Positions 35,519 through 44,607 are shown, numbered from the stretch's first letter. The stretch is 64,000 nucleotides of DNA from Atopobiaceae bacterium (GCA_017533825.1 JAFWIE010000080.1:21146-85145); one strand, 5' to 3'. Numbers and translations: made by a program. Notes: generated by a model not told the origin, from the sequence alone.

Positions 35519-36655
35519 ATGGGTCTTACGATTTCGCATTACTCTGCTCTCGAGGTGACCAGACAACTCAGAAGCAAGGGGATTGACCTGTCTGCGTCCG
35601 ACACCGTCCCCCTGAGAAAACCCACCAGTTGGGTGAGCCAGCGTCTGAACATGAAGGCGTTCAACGACCCCGCTTGGAAATGGCCGAAGCCGTCTGCAAC
35701 AAAGCACCTCAGCATACTGACACCCGGTCATTCCAGTCGTATGCGCGTAGCAAACATCGATGCACATCCCAGCTTTGCGAATCTTCCCGCACGCTCAATC
35801 CTGTGGCTCGACGAACGCGCCTCAATGGTGTGTCCCGAGCTGCTGTTTTTGCAGCTCGCAGAGGTCTTGGGGTTTCCACAGCTCGTCTTGCTGGGACATG
35901 AACTCTGCGGCTACTTCTCGCGCTGTGCCGAAGAGCCCTTGGAAGGCGATGTGGTCGACCATGTCCCGCCAGCAACAACGGTGGAATCCATCAGAGGCTA
36001 CCTCGCGAGACTCACACGCATACACGGCGTTGTACGAGCACGCGAGGCACTTCGATACGTCTCGGATGGAGCCTTGAGTGCTCCAGAGTCGGTCCTAGCC
36101 ACGATGTATGGTCTGCCGGCGTCCAAAGGCGGATACAACATGGGTCCCGTGACACTCAACGCCCGCATCGGCATGAGTGATTCGGAACAAGCAAGGCGTA
36201 GCGCGAAGGCGCGCTATCCTGACCTGCTCTTTCCTTTCGCCAAGATTGGCCTGAACTACGACGGTGAGGGGCACTTGGACCTCGACGGATTGCTGGAAGC
36301 GGCGCGCGCTCTTGAGCATGCGGGTCCGCAAAAGCGCATCGAAGCCGAGGCCGAACTCCTCAGCAAGAAGCAGGCGGTGAGGGAAAAGGTGCTCGACGAC
36401 AACCTGCGCAACATGCAGCTTGCGTCAAGGGGATACATAGTGTTCCCCATCACCAAGGAAGACCTCTACGGAGACGGAAATCTGGATGCCGTGACACGTC
36501 GCCTGCTAGGATGCGCACATGAGGTCTTCGGAATTGACGTTACTCCGTACGAGGCGCTGCTCGAAGACACCGACAAAACGCACGATCGGAACGATCTGTT
36601 GCAGTCGCTGCTTCCCGGAGGCGGGTCTTGGGGAGCCTCGTACGGAAAACTCTAG
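35519..36655 (+). CDS. AbiEi/Vsr-endonuclease-like protein (Coriobacteriia family)
   Basis: 378 residues. The middle and C-terminal parts show the order found in actinobacterial DUF559/AbiEi-like proteins. These are CPELLFLQLAEVLG and LLGHELCGYFS, VESIRGYLARLTR, the ESVLATMYGLP segment, then PDLLFPFAKIGLNYDGEGHL and GYIVFPITKEDL. The last two resemble the acidic D...E.K-like core of a Vsr/PD-(D/E)XK nuclease, although the lysine position is not certain. Start ATG 35519 with GGAGG 6 bp upstream. No partner toxin (AbiEii-like) adjoins. A nested palindrome element starts 26 bp after its stop. Function inferred only weakly. Confidence 0.55.
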   Translation: MGLTISHYSALEVTRQLRSKGIDLSASDTVPLRKPTSWVSQRLNMKAFNDPAWKWPKPSATKHLSILTPGHSSRMRVANIDAHPSFANLPARSILWLDERASMVCPELLFLQLAEVLGFPQLVLLGHELCGYFSRCAEEPLEGDVVDHVPPATTVESIRGYLARLTRIHGVVRAREALRYVSDGALSAPESVLATMYGLPASKGGYNMGPVTLNARIGMSDSEQARRSAKARYPDLLFPFAKIGLNYDGEGHLDLDGLLEAARALEHAGPQKRIEAEAELLSKKQAVREKVLDDNLRNMQLASRGYIVFPITKEDLYGDGNLDAVTRRLLGCAHEVFGIDVTPYEALLEDTDKTHDRNDLLQSLLPGGGSWGASYGKL

Positions 36656-36681
36656 TCCCATGCCATGGAAGCCGCACAAAT

Positions 36682-36849
36682 AGTGACCAATTAACAGGCG
36701 TCTCTCGTTCGCCAACTGGGGTTTTACCACTTTTGATGTGACAATTGGTCACTAGCTATTTTATGCAGTGACCAATTGTCACATCAAATTTCAATGTAAA
36801 TCGCGCTGAGCTGGGCTTTTGTCTTTGATTTCGATATTTATTGTTCACT
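36682..36849. repeat. Nested palindromic scaffold element, copy 2
   Basis: The inner perfect 22 bp inverted repeat (36732-36753 with 36767-36788) surrounds a 13 nt loop containing CTATTTTA. The scaffold CCAACTGGGGTTTTACC (36712-36728) matches the element at 9828-10000, yet the arms are unrelated in sequence. The local word AGTGACCAATT occurs at 36682-36692 (+), 36743-36753 (-), 36767-36777 (+) and, with two mismatches, 36839-36849 (-): the same + - + - order and the same total length as copy 1. Begins 26 bp after a stop codon. Confidence 0.75.
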
Positions 36850-36940
36850 TTGAACTGTACCTTAATCTGCCTAGGTAATAGACCGGAGCTCCGCACTGAC
36901 GTACGTGCACGGGAAGGGTGGCCGAGGGCCTCGAATCAAC

Positions 36941-36973
36941 ACGGGCCGCCGAGCTGATTGCTCGGCGGCCCGT
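36941..36973 (-). terminator. Hairpin terminator of the fprA gene
   Basis: Perfect 14 bp GC-rich stem (ACGGGCCGCCGAGC with its complement) and a 5 nt loop, 49 bp downstream of the flavodiiron protein stop codon on the minus strand. No long T-run follows. Confidence 0.7.
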
Positions 36974-37021
36974 AAAACTGCCCATTTGACGCGCAACCAC
37001 CCGCAGTCGCGCGGCCGTACG

Positions 37022-38182
37022 CTAGAACTTGGCAGCAAGCTCCGCGGCAAGGGCGTCAATCTGGGCGCGCGATGCATCGTTGAGGGCGCCGCGGATCGTG
37101 ACGTTGTTCTCGACGTACTCGATGCCGGTGAACGTGTCGGTGATGGCCTTCATGCCCTTGGTAGCCGCCGGCATCCACGAGCCATTCTCGACGAACGCGA
37201 TGGTACGCTTCTGGTAGTCGTGGTCCTCCAGATGGCTGATGAACTCATGCATCGTCGGGAAGAATCCGCCGCAATACGTGGTCGTGGCAAGTACCAGGAT
37301 GTTGTGGCGGAACGCGTCTTCCACTGCCTCTGCCTGGTCGTCGCGCGCGAGGTCCGTGACCACGACGCGCGGACAGCCTTTCTCCTTAAGCTTCTCGGCG
37401 AGCAGCTCGACGGCCGCCTTGGTGTGGCCATACACGCTGGTGTAGGCGATCACGACGCCCTGCGTCTCGACCTCGTAGGCCGACCACGTCTGGTAGAGAC
37501 CGATGTAGTGACCAAGGTCCTCGCTGAGGATGGGGCCGTGCAGCGGGCATATGACCTCTACGTCGAGCTTCGCGACCTTCTTGAGCACCGCCTGGACGTT
37601 CTTGCCGAACTTGCCCACGATGCCAAAGTAGTAGCGTCGTGCCTCGCAGTCCCAGCCCTCGTCCGCATCAAGCGCACCAAACTTGCCGAACGCGTCAGCG
37701 CTAAAGAGCACCTTGTCGGCAGCGTCGTAGGTGAACATGACCTCCGGCCAGTGCACGTTGGGAGCCATGATGAAGGTGAGCTCCTTGGCGCCCAGCGAGA
37801 GCGTCTGCCCCTCCTTCACCACCATGTTGCGGCCCTGGAACTTAGTGCCAAAGTAGTTCTGCATCATGTTGAACGCACCGACGGTCGCCACGATGACGGC
37901 CTCGGGATACTTGTCCATGAACGCCGTGATGCCCGCGCTGTGGTCGGGCTCCATGTGCTGCACCACGAAGTAGTCGGGCGTGCGGCCGCCGAGTGCAACC
38001 TCGACCTTGCCCAGCCACTCGTCGACGAAGTTCTGGTCCACACCGTCCATGACCGCGACCTTCTCGTCGAGAATGACGTATGAGTTGTAGGCCATTCCGT
38101 TGGGAACGATGTATTGGCCTTCGAAGAGATCGAGTTCGTGATCGTCGACGCCGACGTAAACGATGCCGTCTGCAATCTGCAT
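37022..38182 (-). CDS. fprA: Flavodiiron protein (FprA-type oxygen/NO reductase)
   Basis: 386-residue cytoplasmic enzyme. The N-terminal metallo-beta-lactamase-like domain carries the diiron ligands H76, E78, D80 and H81 (QHMEPDHSAG), plus the histidine in NVHWPEVMF, the aspartate in FSADAFG and the histidine in PLHGPIL. The C-terminal flavodoxin domain starts at about residue 240 (AYTSVYGHTKAAV). It reduces oxygen to water, or NO to N2O, with electrons from rubredoxin, protecting anaerobes. ATG 38182 has AAAGGTGG 7 bp upstream. Monocistronic, with its own hairpin terminator. Confidence 0.94.
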   Translation of the reverse strand: MQIADGIVYVGVDDHELDLFEGQYIVPNGMAYNSYVILDEKVAVMDGVDQNFVDEWLGKVEVALGGRTPDYFVVQHMEPDHSAGITAFMDKYPEAVIVATVGAFNMMQNYFGTKFQGRNMVVKEGQTLSLGAKELTFIMAPNVHWPEVMFTYDAADKVLFSADAFGKFGALDADEGWDCEARRYYFGIVGKFGKNVQAVLKKVAKLDVEVICPLHGPILSEDLGHYIGLYQTWSAYEVETQGVVIAYTSVYGHTKAAVELLAEKLKEKGCPRVVVTDLARDDQAEAVEDAFRHNILVLATTTYCGGFFPTMHEFISHLEDHDYQKRTIAFVENGSWMPAATKGMKAITDTFTGIEYVENNVTIRGALNDASRAQIDALAAELAAKF

Positions 38183-38381
38183 GACTTGCCACCTTTCTGC
38201 GTAAGAATCGAGCTTCCAAACGATGGTACGCCAGCGAGGTGTTGCGACAAGCGGCAAATGAGCAGTGGGCACACTTTTTCCGTGTGGGGCAGCGGAATGT
38301 ATACGCAGACGCCCGCTTCTTGACCGAGCGTCTGCGAAGAGTCAGGACAGGCCATGGCAAAGCCGTGTCGCACATGGTGCT

Positions 38382-38449
38382 CCGTGGAACCTGGACCTCA
38401 GCGGAACCTGGACCTGCGTGGAATCTGGACCTCAGCGGAACCTGGACCA
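38382..38449. repeat. 17 bp tandem repeat (4 units) running into plsY
   Basis: Four 17 bp units with core GGAACCTGGACC: 38382-38398, 38399-38415, 38416-38432, 38433-38449. The fourth unit encodes the last residues of PlsY and its stop; the other three extend into the intergenic gap, as if the gene's 3' end had been copied outward. Confidence 0.7.
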
Positions 38450-39046
38450 GAACTTCTTGTATAGGCTCGCACGGCGCGTCGTGCCGCGCGAAATGCCGAT
38501 GAGCTTCGACCAATGCCCATACAGCGAAAGCGCCACGAAGGCCAACGAGATGAGCGCGTACTCGAGCGGCATGGTCACGAACATCACCACGGTATAGAAC
38601 ACGATGGCAATCATCGCGGCCATGCTCAGATAGCCCGTCAGCACGATGGAGGCCGCGCCGATGACGCCGGAGAGGATGCCCCAAAGTGGGGAGTTCAGGA
38701 TGATGGTCGAGGCAATCGTGGTGACGCCCTTGCCACCGCGGAAGCCATGCCAGAAGGGGAAGTCGTGCCCCAGCGTTGAGCCGAGACCAGCCCACATCGT
38801 GCAAAGCCCACCAAGCTGCGGGAAGAGCGCACGGGCGATGAGGACCGCCGCGACGGTCTTTAGAATGTCGCCCGCCAGGCAAATGAGCGCCGCTTTGGTG
38901 CCCAGCGCGTGGCCGACGTTGGCCATGCCAGGGTTGCCGTCACCAAGGTCGAACGCGGATTTGTGCACCATCACGCGCGCCACGACCTCAGCCGTGAGTA
39001 TCGAGCCAAACGCATAGCCCACGAGCAAGCAGACGATACGTTCCAT
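38432..39046 (-). CDS. plsY: Glycerol-3-phosphate acyltransferase PlsY
   Basis: 204-residue integral membrane acyltransferase that uses acyl-phosphate to acylate glycerol-3-phosphate, the first step of phospholipid synthesis. The signature blocks are GDGNPGMANVGHALG, GLGSTLGHDFPFWHGFRGGK and GHWSKLIGISRGT; about five or six membrane segments. ATG 39046 has GGGGGAGG upstream. Its 3' end forms the last unit of a 17 bp tandem repeat. No plsX in the window. Confidence 0.93.
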   Translation of the reverse strand: MERIVCLLVGYAFGSILTAEVVARVMVHKSAFDLGDGNPGMANVGHALGTKAALICLAGDILKTVAAVLIARALFPQLGGLCTMWAGLGSTLGHDFPFWHGFRGGKGVTTIASTIILNSPLWGILSGVIGAASIVLTGYLSMAAMIAIVFYTVVMFVTMPLEYALISLAFVALSLYGHWSKLIGISRGTTRRASLYKKFWSRFR

Positions 39047-39119
39047 CGCGCCTCCCCCATTCTGTCGAGACCACTACCTCGACCCATCGCCGTCGACCAA
39101 AAGACTCGCAGAAGATGCT

Positions 39120-40301
39120 TCAGAGCAGCTCGCGGATGACATACGTCAGATCGTCCGCGATCTTTTGTTGGGTAATCTCGTTGGGATGCCACGCCGCCCC
39201 CGCGCCGTCTCTTTCCACATCCATCACATCTGCCATGTAACTCGTGACGCGATCGTCTCCCGTACGCTCCTTGAATCTCTCCACCGCCTGCTCGATTGCC
39301 GGATAGAGTTCCTGGGCATCCATCGTACCAAGGGTGCAGACGATGTATGACCTGGGATTGCGCTCCCGAACCATTGCCAAGAAGTCCTCGTATCCCTCAG
39401 AGAACTCCGCCTCACGGCTCTCGTCCCCAAGGGTGTAGGTGGTGTCATTGGTTCCAAGATTGATGACCACCACGTCACTCGGATGCGTCGAGAAGTCCCA
39501 TGGCTGATCGAATTTCCTTGCTACCACATCATACAACGAAGGCACCAGACCGTTGGCGTTGCGCTCGCCGTCTTCCGTCCAGCCCGAGACGATGCCGTAC
39601 CCGCTATAGCACACCGCACTGTAATCGGCATCCAATGCCTTTGCCGTGAGGTATGCATAGGACTTCATGAAGTTCTCCCTGGTTGTCCTGAAGCCGTCGG
39701 TGACTTCCAACGACTCGACGCCATAAGCACAGGTAATCGAATCGCCGAGGAACTCGATGCTCAGGTCCTTCGCCGAGGTCGGGGCTATGGGTCTTGAGGC
39801 GTACGACTCGATGTCAATGTCCTCGACCCCCACCACGCCCGAGTTCGACTCGGAGAGCTGCATTAGCTCCACAACCGCCTTTCTGCTGGTCTCGCCCGCA
39901 AACACCTCGATGGTACGGCTGTACTCGGAGAGCGTGTCGTCCAGGATGACTTCCCCGTCGAGCAGCACGGCAAATCTCGGGCGGAGGTCCTCCGGGTTCT
40001 CTACGGACTCGTCGCCAACCAGGTTAATTGCCACGCGCGTGGCATCGACCTCGAACTCGATGGCACTTCCGCTTTGTGCGAGCCACCTCACACCATCGCT
40101 TTCGCAGGTCCTGCCACCGAGGCGCACGTTCTCCTCCGTCGCCTCCACCGTCGACGCCTGCAGCGTAGCCGCCGTCTCCTCAACGACGATTGTCTCCTCG
40201 GGTTCAGACTCCGTCGTGCCACCTGACCCCTGCGAGCAAGCGCCGAGGCCGAGGACCAGCCCCAACGCCACTGCAAACACCTTGGAAATGCCCTTCCTCA
40301 T
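39120..40301 (-). CDS. SGNH/GDSL lipoprotein esterase (CE2-like)
   Basis: 393-residue exported lipoprotein: MRKGIS basic start, hydrophobic core and lipobox LGAC with the acylated cysteine. After an acidic linker come a beta-sandwich (about 60-170) and an SGNH hydrolase domain with block I FLGDSITCAYG (catalytic Ser), the GTNDTTYTLG block and WHPNEITQQ near the end (catalytic His). The sandwich-plus-SGNH order matches carbohydrate esterase family 2 deacetylases. ATG 40301 is favoured, with GTGGGGG 7 bp upstream. It may deacetylate polysaccharides outside the cell, fitting the GH13 lipoprotein encoded divergently. Confidence 0.85.
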   Translation of the reverse strand: MRKGISKVFAVALGLVLGLGACSQGSGGTTESEPEETIVVEETAATLQASTVEATEENVRLGGRTCESDGVRWLAQSGSAIEFEVDATRVAINLVGDESVENPEDLRPRFAVLLDGEVILDDTLSEYSRTIEVFAGETSRKAVVELMQLSESNSGVVGVEDIDIESYASRPIAPTSAKDLSIEFLGDSITCAYGVESLEVTDGFRTTRENFMKSYAYLTAKALDADYSAVCYSGYGIVSGWTEDGERNANGLVPSLYDVVARKFDQPWDFSTHPSDVVVINLGTNDTTYTLGDESREAEFSEGYEDFLAMVRERNPRSYIVCTLGTMDAQELYPAIEQAVERFKERTGDDRVTSYMADVMDVERDGAGAAWHPNEITQQKIADDLTYVIRELL

Positions 40302-40504
40302 GACCATACCCCCACGACAAGCTCCTGCGCTGGTATATGGTAGCCGATAAATGCATGCGCCACACGCCGAGCAGTTCGTCATGGCGTCAACGTCCGACGA
40401 GGACCCCATCGGGGCCACACCTCTCGACGACCCACCGAGAAGAACTGATTTTGCGCATAACCCAAGGGATATCATGTATGGCACCATCAACGAAAGGAAC
40501 TCCC

Positions 40505-42364
40505 ATGCGCAACACCTCACCCATCGGCACACCCGTCACGCGCCGCACCGCACTTGCCGCGTTCCTCGGAGCCAGCGGCCTCATCGGCATCGCCACGCTC
40601 GGCGGCTGCTCCAACGACGCACAGCAAGCTGACGACACCGCGGCTAGCACGGAAGCCACCGACGCACAAACCACTGACGCAGCCGCGGCGCCGACCAACT
40701 CCGCCGACGCCCTCGCCGAGATGGCCTGGTGGCAGAAGACCATCGTGTACGAGGCCTACCCAAAGAGCTTCCTCGACACCGAGGGCCAAGGTACCGGCAC
40801 CCTTGCAGGCATCACGGCGAAGCTCGACTACCTCGCCGAACTCGGTGTCGGCGCCATCTGGCTCACGCCGGTGTACAAGTCGCCGCAGAAGGACAACGGC
40901 TACGACATCTCCGACTACTACGACATCGACCCGCGCTTCGGCACCATGGCCGACATGGAGGAGCTCATCGAGCAGGCGGCCACGCGCAACATCCGCATCG
41001 TGATGGACCTCGTAATGAATCACACCTCTGACGAGAACGAGTGGTTCATCGAGTCAAGCTCCTCCAAAGACAACCCCAAGGCAGACTGGTATATCTGGCA
41101 GGACGCCAAGGAGGACGGCAGCGCCCCCACCAACTGGCGCGGCATCTTCGGCGGCTCGGCGTGGACCTGGAACGAGACTCGAAAGCAGTACTATCTGCAC
41201 ACCTTCGCAGAATTCCAGCCCGACCTTAACTGGGAGTGCGAGGAGATGCGCAAGGAGCTCTACCGCATGGCCAAGTTCTGGCTCGAGAAGGGCCTCGGCG
41301 GGTTCCGCATCGACGCCGTCACCTACATCAAGAAGCCTGCGTTCACCGACGGCAAGTCCGACGCCGAGGACGGCCTCTCCTCCATCCATGCCGCAACGGC
41401 AAACACTCCGGGTATCCTCGACTTCCTCAACGAGTTCAAGGCCGAGGTCATGGAGGGCAGCGACGCCTTTGCCGTGGGCGAGGCGAACGGCGTAAGCGCC
41501 AGCGAGCTCAGCTCGTGGGTCGGCGAGAACGGCGTCTTCGACATGATCTTTGAGTTCAGCCACATCCTCGTGCCGCAGGGCGGCAACGAGACTTGGTACG
41601 AGCCTGATGACTGGACCCTCACGCAGCTCAAGTCTGCATTCACCGCAAGCCAAGAGGCGACGGCAACCAACGGCTGGTATCCCATCTACCTCGAGAATCA
41701 CGACCAAGCGCGCTCGGTGAGCCAGTTCCTGCCCGATTGCACGGACACGGTTGCTGGCGCAAAGATGCTCGGCACCGTGCTGCTGACGCTGCGAGGCACG
41801 CCCTTCATGTACGAGGCCGAGGAGCTGGGCTACACCAATGTCGCGTGGTCCTCGATCGACGATTACGACGACGTCTCGTCGCACAACCAGTACAAGATGG
41901 CACTCGAGGCCGGCAAGACCGAGGAGGAGGCACTCGAGGCGGTCCACAAGCACAGCCGCGACAACGCGCGCACCCCCATGCAATGGGACACCAGCAAGAA
42001 TGCCGGCTTCACCACGGGCAAGCCTTGGCTTCCCGTGCACGACGACTACGAGGAGTGCAACGCCGAGACGCTCGGCGCAGATCCTGACTCCGCACTCTCG
42101 TACTATCGCGCGTTGGCACAGGAGCGCAACGCTCTGCCGGTACTCGTTGCGGGCGACTATCACGAGCTGATGGCGGAGAGCGAGGAGGTCTACGCATTCG
42201 AACGTGTCTGCGGGAACGACCGCGCCGTCATACTCACCAACTGGACCGGCAATGAGGCCACATACGACGCGGCGCTCGTCGACGGCCTCAGCTTCGCCTT
42301 TGGGACGCACGGCACATCGGAGGCAGGCAAGCTGCAGCCCTACGAGGGCGCCATCTTTGCCTAA
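40505..42364 (+). CDS. GH13 alpha-glucosidase/alpha-amylase lipoprotein
   Basis: 619 residues. The N-terminal twin-arginine-like signal RRTALAAFLGASG ends in a lipobox GGC, then an Ala/Thr-rich linker leads to a GH13 (oligo-1,6-glucosidase-like) barrel. Catalytic residues are the nucleophile Asp in GFRIDAVTYI, the acid Glu in AVGEANG and the transition-state Asp in ENHDQAR; IRIVMDLVMNHTSDEN is also conserved. It probably cleaves alpha-1,4 or alpha-1,6 glucans or maltooligosaccharides at the cell surface, which is unusual for this normally cytoplasmic subfamily. GAAAGGA before ATG 40505. Two hairpins follow the stop. Confidence 0.92.
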   Translation: MRNTSPIGTPVTRRTALAAFLGASGLIGIATLGGCSNDAQQADDTAASTEATDAQTTDAAAAPTNSADALAEMAWWQKTIVYEAYPKSFLDTEGQGTGTLAGITAKLDYLAELGVGAIWLTPVYKSPQKDNGYDISDYYDIDPRFGTMADMEELIEQAATRNIRIVMDLVMNHTSDENEWFIESSSSKDNPKADWYIWQDAKEDGSAPTNWRGIFGGSAWTWNETRKQYYLHTFAEFQPDLNWECEEMRKELYRMAKFWLEKGLGGFRIDAVTYIKKPAFTDGKSDAEDGLSSIHAATANTPGILDFLNEFKAEVMEGSDAFAVGEANGVSASELSSWVGENGVFDMIFEFSHILVPQGGNETWYEPDDWTLTQLKSAFTASQEATATNGWYPIYLENHDQARSVSQFLPDCTDTVAGAKMLGTVLLTLRGTPFMYEAEELGYTNVAWSSIDDYDDVSSHNQYKMALEAGKTEEEALEAVHKHSRDNARTPMQWDTSKNAGFTTGKPWLPVHDDYEECNAETLGADPDSALSYYRALAQERNALPVLVAGDYHELMAESEEVYAFERVCGNDRAVILTNWTGNEATYDAALVDGLSFAFGTHGTSEAGKLQPYEGAIFA

Positions 42365-42375
42365 GTATTCCGCGA

Positions 42376-42405
42376 GTGCCAAGGGCAAGGGCGCGCCCTT
42401 GGCAC
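42376..42405 (+). terminator. Hairpin after the GH13 gene
   Basis: 11 bp perfect stem GTGCCAAGGGC (42376-42386) with 42395-42405, loop of 8 nt, 12 bp after the stop codon. No T-run. Confidence 0.55.
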
Positions 42406-42423
42406 ACGAGAGGTACGCAAACG

Positions 42424-42467
42424 ATAACCCCTCATGGCGACAGCTTCGTCGCGCCATGAGGGGTTAT
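42424..42467. terminator. Bidirectional terminator
   Basis: 16 bp perfect stem (ATAACCCCTCATGGCG, 42424-42439, with 42452-42467), loop of 12 nt, between convergent genes. The A/T-rich ends of the stem serve as U-tract on either strand. Confidence 0.8.
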
Positions 42468-42487
42468 TCCCACTGCGGCACCCCTCG

Positions 42488-42781
42488 TCACACGTCCTCG
42501 ACGGTTGACTCCACCTCGATGGCGGGCGGCTCTTCGCCAAAGCTCTCGACGTGCCTGGCCACGACGTCCTTGGCTCCCGCCGGAATGGGGAGTCGCTCGA
42601 CCTTCTGCAGGAGCGACTCTCTGGTCTCGCCCTGCCGATACATCCGCTCAACCATGCGCTTGTACGCGAATTCGTGAACACGGCCCAGGCCCTCGTTCGC
42701 GATGGAGAGAAGTACCAGGCCCGACATGCCCAGCGACGGCACGCGCGGCTTCTGCTCGACGTTGACGTCGGTCTTGTCCAT
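42488..42781 (-). CDS. Hypothetical small cytoplasmic protein
   Basis: 97 residues, starting at ATG 42781 with GAGGAGG 5 bp upstream. Helical, amphipathic centre (GRVHEFAYKRMVERMYRQGE) with an acidic C-terminus. No known family recognised; short phasin-like or regulator-like proteins have similar composition. Divergent from aroD, convergent with the GH13 gene. Confidence 0.6.
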   Translation of the reverse strand: MDKTDVNVEQKPRVPSLGMSGLVLLSIANEGLGRVHEFAYKRMVERMYRQGETRESLLQKVERLPIPAGAKDVVARHVESFGEEPPAIEVESTVEDV

Positions 42782-42883
42782 GGCTACCTCCTCGATTGCC
42801 CTTTTTGATAGTGATAGTATAGGTTTTTCGCTCGACACGCATTACAGGCAGGAGCCCAATCGGGCAGTCGGCAAGGGACCAAT

Positions 42884-43678
42884 ATGAGAGTGCTGCAAAT
42901 CAAGGGCGTCCGCATCGGCGAGGGACAGCCAAAGACCATCGTTCCGATTATGGGAGCGACGCCGACAGAGCTCCTCACGAGCGCACGCCGGGCCGTCGCC
43001 GCAGAAACGGACTGCATCGAGTGGCGTGCGGACTACTTGGCCGACGCCCACGATGTCGAGGCGCTGGCCTATGCCGCGCGTGCACTCTCCGCTGCACTCC
43101 CCACCACGCCCCTCATCGCAACGTTGCGTACCAGGGGGCAGGGCGGACGGCTCGAGGCAGATGCCGAGGAATACGCACGCTTGGTGCGCACGGTCGCAGA
43201 ACAGGGCGGCATGGACCTCGTTGACATCGAACGGGGCGCAGGCGACGCTGTCATACGCGCGCTCGTCGAGGCGGTCCACGAGCACGGCGGTCACGCAATC
43301 GTATCTCACCATGACTTTGAAGGAACGCCGGCCACGGAGCAGATGCGCCGCGTACTCGTCGAGATGGCAGCCCTTGGAGCCGACATTCCAAAGCTCGCCG
43401 TCATGGCCCGGCGCCCGGCCGATGCAGCACGCCTGATGGAGGCAACCGCCTGCGCGGCCGAGGAGCTCGACACTCCCCTCCTGACGATGTCCATGGGGCA
43501 AGCCGGCGTCATCACGCGCCTCGCAGGTGCCTCGTTTGGCTCTGCTCTCACGTTCTGCGCACTGGAATCCGCCTCGGCACCCGGCCAGGTGGAGCTTTCC
43601 CAAGCACGCGCAGTCCTCGACGCATTGCACGCGGCATGTGCGCAGAAGGACCAGCCGGCAAGGTGCACGCAACGATGA
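42884..43678 (+). CDS. aroD: Type I 3-dehydroquinate dehydratase
   Basis: 264-residue enzyme of the shikimate pathway converting 3-dehydroquinate to 3-dehydroshikimate through a Schiff base. EWRADYL near residue 46, IVSHHDFEGTP (catalytic His) and IPKLAVMARR (Schiff-base Lys) are all visible, with the C-terminal TMSMGQAGVITRLAGASFGS segment typical of type I enzymes. AAGGGA precedes ATG 42884. Its TGA overlaps the ATG of the following transporter gene. Confidence 0.94.
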   Translation: MRVLQIKGVRIGEGQPKTIVPIMGATPTELLTSARRAVAAETDCIEWRADYLADAHDVEALAYAARALSAALPTTPLIATLRTRGQGGRLEADAEEYARLVRTVAEQGGMDLVDIERGAGDAVIRALVEAVHEHGGHAIVSHHDFEGTPATEQMRRVLVEMAALGADIPKLAVMARRPADAARLMEATACAAEELDTPLLTMSMGQAGVITRLAGASFGSALTFCALESASAPGQVELSQARAVLDALHAACAQKDQPARCTQR

Positions 43679-44607
43679 GCGGCGAGCACCAGCAGGAACC
43701 GCGCGCATCTCGCCTGATCATCGGCGTCATCTCCACGCTGCTCGGCGCCATCGCGTGGGGGTTCTCGGGCACGTGCGTGCAGTATTTGTTCTCGTCTACG
43801 CACATGGACGCGCTGCTGCTCACCACCATCCGCGAGCTCGGCGCGGGAATCACATTTCTGCTGGTGCTGCTCATCCGTGACCGCACGACGCTTACCGCCA
43901 TGCTTGCCGACAAGGACACGCTCCGACGGTTGGCGATATTTGGCTCGTGCGGACTCTTCCTCAACTCGACAGTGTATGCGTTGACCATCAGCTACACGAA
44001 TGCCGGCACGGCAACGGTGCTGCAGAGCTTGAACATCGTGATAGTGCTCGCGGTGACCTGCATCGCAACGCGCCGACTGCCCCGGCGGCTCGAGACGCTC
44101 GCGCTCATCTGTGCGTTCGCTGCCACCGTGCTCATCGCCACGCACGGAGACCTCTCGCAGCTGTACCTTCCGCCAGAGGGCCTCTTCTTTGGACTGGCGA
44201 CGGCAGCAGCGGCGAGCTTCTACACCATGTACCCCAAGCCGCTCTTCGCACGCTGGGGGAGCTTTGCGGTGACGGGCCTCGGCATGCTCGTGGGCGGGCT
44301 GACTGGCATCATGGCATGCGGGACAAGCGGCATTGCGGCGCAGGGCATGCCAGCGCTCGACGGCACCAGCCTCGCCGTCCTCGCCGTTGCCGTATTCGTG
44401 GGGACCTTCGCCGCCTACGGCTTGTTCCTGCACGGCATCTCCATCGTTGGCCCCGTCGCCGGCAACATGCTGGGAGCCGCCGAGCCGGTGAGCGCCACGG
44501 TGATAAGCGCCTTGTGGCTTGCGACACCCTTCGTCTGGGCCGACTGGGCGGGCCTCGCGCTCATGGTCGCGACCATCGCCCTCGTCGCCCTGCAACGCGG
44601 TCGCTAG
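43675..44607 (+). CDS. EamA/DMT-family transporter
   Basis: 310-residue drug/metabolite-superfamily permease with ten membrane segments in two homologous EamA halves (GAIAWGFSGTCVQYLF near the start, FFGLATAAAASFYTMYPKPL opening the second half, and GNMLGAAEPVSATVISALWL near the end). The start ATG 43675 overlaps the aroD stop (ATGA), giving translational coupling. Substrate unknown; linkage to aroD hints at an aromatic compound or shikimate intermediate. Confidence 0.88.
   Translation: MSGEHQQEPRASRLIIGVISTLLGAIAWGFSGTCVQYLFSSTHMDALLLTTIRELGAGITFLLVLLIRDRTTLTAMLADKDTLRRLAIFGSCGLFLNSTVYALTISYTNAGTATVLQSLNIVIVLAVTCIATRRLPRRLETLALICAFAATVLIATHGDLSQLYLPPEGLFFGLATAAAASFYTMYPKPLFARWGSFAVTGLGMLVGGLTGIMACGTSGIAAQGMPALDGTSLAVLAVAVFVGTFAAYGLFLHGISIVGPVAGNMLGAAEPVSATVISALWLATPFVWADWAGLALMVATIALVALQRGR

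Larger units (their letters stand above)
36656..37021. other. 366 bp intergenic region
   Basis: No gene. Holds scaffold element copy 2 (36682-36849), one copy of a 13 bp direct repeat (36790-36802) and a strong hairpin (36941-36973). Confidence 0.75.

Noticed and set aside
36911..36925. GGAAGGGTGGCCGAG resembles the 5' end of a class II (Ser/Leu) tRNA
   Set aside because: No anticodon arm, T-loop or 3' acceptor strand follows; the match is only 15 nt and could be chance or a very old remnant.
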